The notes under the pieces were generated by a model. The model saw nothing but the letters and a program-made list of their open reading frames with translations. It ran no database searches and had not been told where the DNA came from. Positions 6,273 through 12,494 of a stretch of 13,780 nucleotides of DNA are shown in pieces; within the stretch, counting starts at the first letter, position 1, and every line of letters begins with the position of its first letter. The position numbers and the translations under genes were made by a program. Origin of the DNA: Candidatus Zipacnadia bacterium (GTDB taxonomy: Bacteria; Armatimonadota; Zipacnadia; Zipacnadales; Zipacnadaceae); contig JALGTI010000068.1 of assembly GCA_029821455.1 (NCBI GenBank), forward strand, positions 1 through 13,780, in the 5' to 3' direction.

Positions 6273-9092
6273 CATTCCGTTAATCAGGCCAATCAGGTGC
6301 ACGGGGTGCTGCCCGTGTGGCTCCGTGGGTTTCTCCCACGTATCCGAGACTGAATCGTACCGACGGCACCCTCTGCCGTGCGTCTCCATAGTATCAACCC
6401 AGACATAGCGACCGTCGAGAAGAAGGCGGCACCAGAAGTTATCAGTAGGAACTCCCAGTTCCTCCTGCGAGAAGATTCGCAGTTCGCTGGACTTTGTGTC
6501 CAGTGCGCGGACGTCACGACGGGTGCTAATCCACAGGATGTCGCCTTGGGCCGCAAGTGCACCTACCCGCCTATCGGACCTGAATGCGTCGCTTCCCCTC
6601 AGTTTGGCTTCGAACTCCAGGTCCTGGTCGCAGGAAAGATGTGACACTGCAAAATCCTGACAATCAACGCGATACACCCCGTTCGGCGTACCCACCCAGA
6701 GTGTGTTGCCCAGCGTTGTCATGCTGGTGGCAGCTGCTCCCAGGCCCACGCGAGTTACTGGATTGCCGGCAAAATCGTAAACCGCCACTCCCCACGGGTG
6801 GCCCGCGTATACGTACTTATCGTCGCGGCAGAGACTGAGGACGTTCTCGTTTGCGGCGATCAGGGCCACCCCGTCAGGCACGTTGGCCCAACCGAAGGGT
6901 TCGAGGTCATCGGGTAGTTGCCACCCCCCGCCTCTACGGCGCTCGGCCTGCGTTCGTGCTCCTACCCACGGTGCATCCTGCAGTGCTTCGGCCAGCGCTT
7001 CCAGTTGCGCACCATCCGCATGCTTGATGGCCAGCGCGAGACATGCATTAGCATGCTCGGGTGGGTCGTTCTCGTGCCGGTACTCGTACTGTTCGAGCGC
7101 GTATCTGTCGAAGGGCTTGTCCTCACGGGCCACCCGCAGTCCCAATGAAACGAGTTTGTCGGTCTGCCCACTTTTCTCATAGAGCCGCATCAGGCGATAG
7201 GCGACATCAAAATAGTTCTTGATCCAGATCCGGCCGTATACGAACTGACGCTGTTGGAACGCCATACCCACGTTACTGTCGAGGAACACTTCGAGCGGCT
7301 CAATGGCGTCCTGGCTGTTGAAACGGTCCTCCAGGTGCAGCAGCTCCGGGCGCAAAGATACGTCGCCCGGATGGGCCGCCACCAAGGCCCTCAACAGAGC
7401 ATGCAACTGTTGGTCTCCCAGTTCCCGGAAGCGTTGTTTCCACTCCCCGAGGGCATACGGCTGGAAGTCTTCTTCTCGCGGGATGCTAGCCAAAGCCGCG
7501 ATTGCACCACTATGGTCTTCGAGTATCCAACAGAGATTTGCCCGCCCTTCTGGCGTGTCCGCCTCACCGACTCGCTGTCTGGCCCACGACGTGAAACGAG
7601 CTGTGGCATCGTTGGCCCGGAAGCGGCTAGCGGCGTGCTCGAGTTGCCCCAAATCCTTTAGAAGCGTTTCGTTCACGTCAAATTGCTGCAGCGTCAGCTC
7701 CAGCACTCTGTCGGTCTGTCCCAGCGCCGAATACAGCCGCTGCAGCCGCTCGATCACCTCTGACAGCAAGCGCGTCTGACCCCCGGGTGAGTCGTAACGG
7801 GGCGCAGGGATAAAGGCCGCGCTCATCAAGCGCGCCTGTGCCGCTTCTTCGTCCTCATCGGGCAAATTGGGCACGGCGTAGGGCAGGACGAGGACCTGCT
7901 CGTACTCCGCTGCCGCCTGGGCCACCATGTGTAGGCTCTCGTATAGCAGGCCACGCCGGTACGCGGAAGTCAGCGCATCGAAACCAGCAGCCTCTATGTA
8001 AGCCAGTTCGAGCCTGAGTGCAGTGTCCGTCTGGCCTTCGTGAAGACACATGCGCGCCAGCACGCGCCGCAGCCGCTTGTCACCTGCTTCAATGGCATTC
8101 ATGAGCGTTGCGACGAGTTCGTTCTCCTTGCCTGCCTCCTTGAACTCGCCGTATGCGAGCCGAATGAATTCCTTACGTGAGATACCGCGAGAGCCAACCC
8201 AGCCCCACGACCGACGACCAGCCACCGGGCTGGTGCGCTCGGGATACGCAACGGGGCTATCTGAGGGAATCACTTCTCCTTTCTGGAATGCGTTCGGGTT
8301 CTTGTCCATATTGATAAGGAGTAGGGGTTCCGCAAGCACGGCCAAGGCTTTGTCCATCCTACCTTGACGCTTCAGGAAGTAAGCGTAGTCAATGGCAAAC
8401 TCCAGCCCCCGGCCGGTGAACCCATGGGGCCGTACCAGTCGCTTCTCGTGACCAACCACTTGGCCTTCCTCGTAGAGGTTCACGGTGACGACGTAGGGCT
8501 GCGTGTCATGGCGATGGATTTCCCAAATGCGCTCGAATTCCCGGGCCGCATCCTGCCAAGCCTGCAGAGCGATGAACCGCCGAATGAGCCAATTATCACG
8601 GTGACTTCCCGGGCCAAGTGTGAAGGGTTGGGCCTCCCGCCGCCAGGCATCGGCGCCCGAATAATAGTCGCTGTCGGTACGCATCGGCGGCTCCACCGGG
8701 TAGTAATGCAATGGCATCAGGTCATCTTCCCAGCCCTGCGCTTTCGTCTTGGCTATCTTGGCCACAACCTCGCGGTAGCATGCGAGTGCCTCATCCTTTC
8801 GGTCTAGGGCAAGAAGCAGGTCGCCCTGCAGGAGCTGGGCTTGGGGCGAGGGCATACCCTCACGGTGCTGACGCAACACAGTTAGGAACTTCTCGGCTCG
8901 GGGGCGCGCTAGCGCAGCCGCTACATATTCGGCGCCGGGGATGCTCAGGTACTCAACGAAGGCGTTCTCATATTGCCCGTCGCGTTCGAGATTCTGTGCC
9001 TGCTCGAACGGTGAAACCGTAGATGCCTCCTGGCTCATTCCTAAGGATGGCCAAGTGAGCAGCAATGCGCTGAAGAGGAGTCCTCTCACCAT
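6258..9092 (-). CDS. N-terminal half of a split giant exported protein: signal peptide, TPR-like repeats, beta-propeller start
   Basis: I start at ATG 9092, not the earlier in-frame codon at 9197. GGAGGT lies four bases upstream, and residues 1-20 form a signal peptide (MVRGLLFSALLLTWPSLGMS, probable cleavage near GMS-QEA). The extra 35 codons would begin inside the adjacent IS5 end. The mature part, to about residue 700, is TPR-like helical repeats (for example QLLQGDLLLALDRKDEALAC, LEFAIDYAYFLKRQGRMDKA and RLQRLYSALGQTDRVLELTL). From about 720 to 940 beta-propeller blades begin (NTLWVGTPNGVYRVD, DILWISTRRDVRALD, RYVWVDTMETHGRGCRRYD). The 944-residue reading ends at LINGMGLSA, whose last residues and stop come from the 605-bp element. 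Without the insert, residues 1-937 would run on into 5668-2942 for a total near 1845. Likely exported to the periplasm or beyond; specific function unknown. Confidence 0.88.
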   Translation of the reverse strand: MVRGLLFSALLLTWPSLGMSQEASTVSPFEQAQNLERDGQYENAFVEYLSIPGAEYVAAALARPRAEKFLTVLRQHREGMPSPQAQLLQGDLLLALDRKDEALACYREVVAKIAKTKAQGWEDDLMPLHYYPVEPPMRTDSDYYSGADAWRREAQPFTLGPGSHRDNWLIRRFIALQAWQDAAREFERIWEIHRHDTQPYVVTVNLYEEGQVVGHEKRLVRPHGFTGRGLEFAIDYAYFLKRQGRMDKALAVLAEPLLLINMDKNPNAFQKGEVIPSDSPVAYPERTSPVAGRRSWGWVGSRGISRKEFIRLAYGEFKEAGKENELVATLMNAIEAGDKRLRRVLARMCLHEGQTDTALRLELAYIEAAGFDALTSAYRRGLLYESLHMVAQAAAEYEQVLVLPYAVPNLPDEDEEAAQARLMSAAFIPAPRYDSPGGQTRLLSEVIERLQRLYSALGQTDRVLELTLQQFDVNETLLKDLGQLEHAASRFRANDATARFTSWARQRVGEADTPEGRANLCWILEDHSGAIAALASIPREEDFQPYALGEWKQRFRELGDQQLHALLRALVAAHPGDVSLRPELLHLEDRFNSQDAIEPLEVFLDSNVGMAFQQRQFVYGRIWIKNYFDVAYRLMRLYEKSGQTDKLVSLGLRVAREDKPFDRYALEQYEYRHENDPPEHANACLALAIKHADGAQLEALAEALQDAPWVGARTQAERRRGGGWQLPDDLEPFGWANVPDGVALIAANENVLSLCRDDKYVYAGHPWGVAVYDFAGNPVTRVGLGAAATSMTTLGNTLWVGTPNGVYRVDCQDFAVSHLSCDQDLEFEAKLRGSDAFRSDRRVGALAAQGDILWISTRRDVRALDTKSSELRIFSQEELGVPTDNFWCRLLLDGRYVWVDTMETHGRGCRRYDSVSDTWEKPTEPHGQHPVHLIGLINGMGLSA
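6274..6281. repeat. Right 8-bp target site duplication
   Basis: Second copy of ATTCCGTT, identical to 5661-5668. In the minus-strand gene it covers codons AAC GGA AT, giving Asn-Gly just before the break. Confidence 0.85.
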
Positions 9093-9095
9093 TCT

Positions 9096-9102
9096 CACCT
9101 CC
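9096..9102 (-). promoter_or_regulatory. Ribosome binding site deciding the start of the giant gene
   Basis: The minus strand reads GGAGGTG, with GGAGGT four bases before ATG 9092. No other in-frame start upstream has a comparable site, and this start puts the signal peptide at the very N-terminus. Confidence 0.8.
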
Positions 9103-9180
9103 AGACTTGTGCAACTAGCCCTTAGATACCCCTGGGCCTCGGGGAATGAGGCGCAATCCGGTGCACAGGAGCGACTTGCC

Positions 9181-9201
9181 ACTAGAAGCCATTTCAAAAC
9201 C
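9181..9201 (+). repeat. Left terminal inverted repeat of the IS5-family element
   Basis: ACTAG (including target bases) then AAGCCATTTCAAAACC; exact reverse complement of 10068-10088. Confidence 0.9.
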
Positions 9202-9275
9202 TATACTTGTGTAGGTTTTGGGTCTAGACTTTTACGTTTTTATGTGTAATAGTAATGGGCCAGAGGTGATGGCCG

Positions 9276-10075
9276 ATGGCCCAGAACCGGAAGCGCCAAC
9301 CGATGCTGACTGACGTACAATGGGCGAAGATTGAGCCATTGCTGCCGCCCAACGAACCAGGCCCCAAAGGCGGACGCCCGCGGTGTGATGATCGGCGGGT
9401 AGTGGAAGGGATTTTGTGGATCCTCAGGACCGGCGCGCGATGGCAAGATCTGCCCGATGAGTATCCCAGTCCCAGCACCTGCTGGCGACGGCTGTCCCAG
9501 TGGGAAGAAGAAGGCATCTGGCTGGATATCTGGCGGGTTTTCTTATCGCAACTGGACGAGCAAGGACATATAGACTGGAGCGAGAGTTTTGCCGACGGGA
9601 GCTTCGCTTCGGCGAAAAAAGGGGCGAAGCCGTGGGGCCTACAAGGCGGGGCAAAGGCACGAAGTGGATGGTGGTGGTCGACGGCCAAGGTGTTCCTGTG
9701 GGAAAGCAACTGGCTTCGGCCTCGCCCCACGAAAGCAAGCTCATCGAAGCCACGCTCGAGAAAAGCTTCGCGCCGGACAAACTACAGCGACTGATCTATG
9801 ACAAGGCCGCCGACAGCACAGCGCTGCGGCAGCGGATGGCAGACCGGGGCATCGACCTGATTGCTCCCGACAACCGCTGTAGAACCAAACAGGTCCAGGA
9901 CCAACGGAAGCTGCGACGATACCGCCGCCGCTGGAAGATGGAGCGCACCTTCGCGTGGCTGGGCAACTACCGACGACTGCTTGTCCGCTACGAAAACAAG
10001 CTCCACGTCTACAGCGCCTTCTTCCACTTGGCATGCATCATGATCGTGCTCAGAATCATGCTAACATGGTTTTGA
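9276..10075 (+). CDS. IS5-family transposase, made by -1 frameshifting
   Basis: Cuts and pastes the surrounding element. ATG 9276 follows AGAGGTG at 9263-9269. The first frame encodes the family's N-terminal region (LTDVQWAKIEPLLPP, GGRPRCDDRRVVEGILWILR, RTGARWQDLP, YPSPSTCWRRLSQWEEEGIW) and the first catalytic Asp in FADGSF. Unshifted, it would end at 9794. The -1 frame continues the same protein: VGPTRRGKGTKWMVVVDGQG, then the second Asp in LIYDKAADSTALR, and the Glu in KMERTFAWLGNYRRLLVRYE, ending LTWF at 10075. Joined at the A6 run (9615-9620) the product is about 266 residues, a normal IS427-group length, with all three DDE residues. Because the catalytic residues are divided between frames, activity requires the shift. 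Related elements use programmed frameshifting at this place; a mutation or assembly error is the alternative. Confidence 0.87.
9612..9621 (+). promoter_or_regulatory. Probable -1 ribosomal frameshift site in the IS5 transposase
   Basis: Reads GCG AAA AAA G in the first frame. Slipping back one base after the second AAA gives AGG GGC GAA GCC, which encodes RGEAVG and then the conserved TRRGKGTKW. The run is A6 followed by G4. Confidence 0.65.
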
Positions 10076-10088
10076 AATGGCTTCTAGT
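10068..10088 (-). repeat. Right terminal inverted repeat of the IS5-family element
   Basis: GGTTTTGAAATGGCTT followed by CTAGT; exact reverse complement of 9181-9201. Confidence 0.9.
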
Positions 10089-10666
10089 CTTAGACGCTCC
10101 TGCATCCCCGTGTGTTTCGCTGGCTGTATGTCATCGCCGCTCCGGCCGCACTCACCCCAGGCATTTACGTCTTGCCGAACGCAGGTCCACGTTCACAATT
10201 GATTTCCCGCTTTGTCTGTATCCGCCCTTCCGCAAACACAAAAAGGCTTGCTGAGAAAAGGGCCGCCTGTCCGCACCATGGTCAGGGATTCACCCAAAGT
10301 GGCACAACACTGGCCCTCGTGCGGACAGTTCCGGCTGACCACGCCGTCAGTATACGCAGCACGTCCAAAACTCTTGTGAGCCTGGAGCCTATCGGGCGTA
10401 CATCGTTGCCTATTGTCGCCGCCATTGCGCGTCGGTTTTCGAGATACAAGACCTCAATAAGACGTGAAGAAGCCACCCCCGCTATCGCGAAGGACGGCCT
10501 AGAATCCTCCAGGCTCCCTAAGGAGCAGGCGAGCGGCCCCCACCGATCATCATGAGCGTCTTATCTGCTAATAGCAAAAGCCCGCCTCATTGTTCGGGGA
10601 TGGGCTTCAGGGGCAAGTAGTAATTCCGAACTCTCTCGAGGTCGGCGGCTTTCAGAATGCACAGCG
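10089..10666. other. 578 bp without a recognisable gene
   Basis: I translated this stretch in its plus-strand frames and part of the minus strand and recognise nothing. The longest open frame, a GTG ORF at 10112-10555 (+, 147 codons), has no ribosome binding site, motif or convincing coding character. A perfect 10-bp inverted repeat (CTGTCCGCAC at 10267-10276, GTGCGGACAG at 10319-10328) encloses 42 nt. If the IS5 element inserted simply, this region was once directly upstream of the giant minus-strand gene and may hold its original promoter; I saw no strong promoter box. Confidence 0.5.
10578..10607 (-). terminator. Possible intrinsic terminator for minus-strand transcripts
   Basis: AAGCCC (10578-10583) pairs with GGGCTT (10602-10607); with inner pairs the stem has about ten of eleven positions, including two G-T pairs. 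On the minus strand the stem is followed by TTTT (GGGCTTTTGC). No intact minus-strand gene ends nearby (the nadE remnant stops 567 bp away), so its role is unclear. Confidence 0.4.
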
Positions 10667-11017
10667 ATGGGTCCTCAGGAGATTTTCGGGGCCCAGATCA
10701 GAAGTTCGGATTTCTATAGGAACTGGCTCCCGGGACCCGCCAAAATCCGAACTTTTGCCGCGTTAGTTAACATAATATTGTACCCAAAGCCGGAATTTGC
10801 CCCAAATGGGCGCCCTGAACGTCTGGGCTACCGCTATGCTCTGACCATAGCAACACTCTCAGGACCGCCCGAAACGGCGAAAGTTTGGAAAGAGACGCCT
10901 CTGGAGCGGGCTGCTCGATTTCAGCAGATGCTTGATTCTGGTCAGGCCAGGAACAAGGCACAACTCGCCCGCCTGCTTGGCTGCTCGAGGGCTTGGGTGA
11001 CGAAAGTGCTTCGCTGA
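10667..11017 (+). CDS. Small helix-turn-helix protein, copy B
   Basis: A 116-residue homologue of the 2284-2715 product. From IRTFAALVNIILYPKPEF through GRPERLGYRYALTI to KETPLERAARFQQMLDSGQ and the HTH NKAQLARLLGCSRAWVTKVL (residues 96-115), about 64 of 81 aligned positions agree. The only gap is a 3-residue insertion near residues 66-72. Codon changes between copies are largely synonymous (for example throughout PERLGYRYALTI), which is direct evidence that both were coding and under selection. Unlike copy A, no recombinase remnant lies next to it. The ATG at 10667 has no good ribosome binding site, and residues 1-26 are not shared, so the start is uncertain. Function is probably DNA binding; the target is unknown. 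Confidence 0.7.
   Translation: MGPQEIFGAQIRSSDFYRNWLPGPAKIRTFAALVNIILYPKPEFAPNGRPERLGYRYALTIATLSGPPETAKVWKETPLERAARFQQMLDSGQARNKAQLARLLGCSRAWVTKVLR
10702..10754 (+). repeat. 12-bp perfect hairpin before the conserved part of HTH copy B
   Basis: AAGTTCGGATTT (10702-10713) and AAATCCGAACTT (10743-10754) are perfectly complementary around a 29-nt loop containing CCCGGG. The right arm overlaps the codons for KIRTF, where protein similarity with copy A begins. Confidence 0.75.
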
Positions 11018-11173
11018 GGCCAGCGCCGAATGTGAAACGTGCTAACCAGGTGATGCTGCAATAGTGCCCGCCTCTATGCTAAGCCCGCAACTTGCATGGG
11101 CACCCGAAGCGAGGTGAAACATCGGACGTACTGACTTCACAACAACAACATTTCTATCGTTGATTACAGAAGA

Positions 11174-11980
11174 CTAAGCTTCATGCCTTGCTGCAATGGG
11201 CATTCTCCTGCCCACGCCGAAGGCCTTGCTAGTCACCTTCAGCCCCGGAGCAGCCTGTCGTCTTTTGTATTCGTTTCGATCAATCGCACTAATTACCCAC
11301 CTTACTGTGTCGCTAGCCAGTCCCTTCGCTATGATCTCCTCTGCAGAGTATTCCTCTTCCACATAGTACCGTATGATCTGATCCAGGATAGCGTAAAGCG
11401 GTAGTGTGTCTTGATCCACCTGATCAGGTTTTAACTCTGCCGAAGGGGGCTTTGGGATAATCTCAGGGGGAATGACGGGTGAGCGGCGGTTAATGTAATC
11501 AGCTAATTCGTAAACCATGGTCTTGGGCACATCAGAAAGCACACTCAGCCCGCCGGACATATCTCCGTGCAGGGTACAATACCCCACGGCTAATTCGCTC
11601 TTATTGCCGGTGGAAAGTACCAGATGGCCACACCTGTTAGAAATTGCCATTAGGATATTGCCTCGGATCCTAGCCTGAATATTTTCTTCCGCGACTCCTG
11701 GCTGTAGGATGTCCAGGAACTCGTCCAAGGTCTCAAGGTAGGAAGAGAGTATTGGGGAAATGGGTATGACTTTGAACTCGATTCCGAGGTTCTCCGCCAG
11801 GCTCCTTGCCTCGTCTACACTAGCGGGGGAAGAGTTGGGGAACGGCATCGAGACAGCTAGCACGTTTTTTCAATGCCCCCCGAAAGGCCGACCACGACTC
11901 GGACAAAGCCACATTTTCTCGCGTAGTCACGCAGCCCTAGAACTAATGCTCCGTACACCGACTCTATCTGTTGGACGTTC
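11174..11980 (-). pseudogene. nadE: NAD+ synthetase remnant, 5'-truncated and frameshifted
   Basis: NadE makes NAD+ from deamido-NAD+, ATP and an amide donor. The minus strand at 11980-11860 reads QQIESVYGALVLGLRDYARK and VVVGLSGGIE, the start of the synthetase domain after a glutaminase domain. It then runs into a stop. The other frame, from 11863, resumes with NVLAVSMPFPNSS and contains the family motifs EENIQARIRGN, STGNKSELAVGY, LHGDMSGGL, KPPSAEL and the end AAPGLKVTSKAFGVGRRMPI. About 19 residues between SGGI and NVLAVSM (normally DSALTAAIAVDALGPE-like) are missing with a net frame change, destroying the SGGxDS ATP-binding loop. The glutaminase domain (about 270 residues) is absent: the IS3-family end begins at 11981 and nothing like it appears on the far side. 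The gene looks less GC-rich than its neighbours by eye. It cannot be functional as read. Confidence 0.9.
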
Positions 11981-12081
11981 TCAGCGGAAATGGGACAATA
12001 GGGATGTTGCAGTTTGGGTAGATGAGGCAGGAGTTTTCTGCTCCAGGAGAGGAAATACAGATCTGACAAAGGAGCAGGAAG

Positions 12082-12492
12082 ATGAAAGAGCAGAGCGGGG
12101 CTATTGAACAAGCGGGTAGCGCAAGTGAAGCGAAGCAGGAGAAAGGCGAGAAACGCGGGGAGACGCCGCAGCAGCAGATACGCAAGGCCAAGAAGCTGAC
12201 GCGGCGGCGCTTCAGCGCTGAGGACAAGATCGGCATCATTATGGAGGGGATGCACGGGGAAGAGCCGGTGTCGGTGTTGTGTCGGAGGCTGGGGTTGCAG
12301 ACGACGGTGTATTATCGGTGGCTGAAAGACTTCCTGGAAGCGGGCAAGCAGCGGCTGCGAGGTGATACGCTGCGCGAAGCGGGGCACGATGAGGTGCGCG
12401 CACTGAAGGAGGAGAATGGGCGATTAAAGCAGTTGGTGGCTGACTACGCCCTGGAAGTAATGACCTTGAAAAAAAGCTTGCTGGGGGCGTGA
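12082..12492 (+). CDS. IS3-family transposase OrfA
   Basis: A 136-residue DNA-binding subunit. Residues 41-85 form the usual helix-turn-helix (RRRFSAEDKIGIIMEGMHGE, then VLCRRLGLQTTVYYRWLKDF). Residues 104-134 form a leucine-zipper-like helix (EVRALKEENGRLKQLVADYA, then LEVMTLKKSL) used to pair with OrfAB. AAAGGAG precedes the ATG by a suitable distance. The first 35 residues are charged and unusually long for OrfA, so a later start is conceivable. The stop (12490-12492) overlaps the start of orfB. Confidence 0.88.
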   Translation: MKEQSGAIEQAGSASEAKQEKGEKRGETPQQQIRKAKKLTRRRFSAEDKIGIIMEGMHGEEPVSVLCRRLGLQTTVYYRWLKDFLEAGKQRLRGDTLREAGHDEVRALKEENGRLKQLVADYALEVMTLKKSLLGA

Positions 12493-12494
12493 TG
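12469..12494 (+). promoter_or_regulatory. A7 slippery run and stop-start overlap joining orfA and orfB
   Basis: Seven A residues (12469-12475) followed by G. A -1 slip gives AAG CTT GCT GGG GGC GTG ATG, fusing OrfA to OrfB, as is known for IS3-family elements. Independently, the TGA of orfA overlaps the GTG (12489) and ATG (12492) of orfB, so translational coupling is also possible. Confidence 0.6.

Larger units (their letters stand above)
5669..6273. mobile_element. 605-bp non-autonomous (MITE-like) insertion element, family unassigned
   Basis: The element has long terminal inverted repeats (5672-5705 and 6239-6272, about 30 of 34 positions matching) starting GGGCTATCTG. An exact 8-bp duplication, ATTCCGTT, flanks it. 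It carries no recognisable transposase: the longest ORFs (about 127 codons on each strand) have no known motif, so it would need a transposase in trans. The three outermost left bases (GTA) versus one right base (G) are unmatched, so the exact ends may differ by a base or two. Bacterial families with 8-bp duplications include IS66, ISL3, IS256, IS6 and IS1595; I cannot choose among them from the repeats. Each repeat contains the palindrome TTGACTCAA, and TTGACT could serve as an inward -35 box. The insertion splits the giant minus-strand gene; the stop codon of the upstream half lies inside the right repeat (6258-6260). Confidence 0.85.
9185..10084 (+). mobile_element. IS5-family insertion sequence (IS427-like), apparently complete
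   Basis: 900 bp bounded by perfect 17-bp terminal inverted repeats: GAAGCCATTTCAAAACC at 9185-9201 and its complement at 10068-10084. The flanks extend the symmetry with CTAG at 9182-9185 and 10084-10087. This can be read as a duplicated TA or CTAG target, both known for IS5-family elements. The only gene is the transposase in two overlapping frames. An inner inverted repeat (CAAAACCTA near 9194-9202 and TAGGTTTTG near 9212-9220) lies at the left end. The element sits 82 bp before the giant gene's ribosome binding site, so it probably separated that gene from its promoter. Confidence 0.88.

Noticed and set aside
9093..9197. Extended N-terminus of the giant gene starting at 9197
   Set aside because: Those codons begin inside the IS5 terminal repeat and would bury the signal peptide; ATG 9092 has an ideal GGAGGT.
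10112..10555. Plus-strand GTG ORF of 147 codons
   Set aside because: No ribosome binding site, no recognisable motif, and low-quality composition; overlapping frames are nearly as open.
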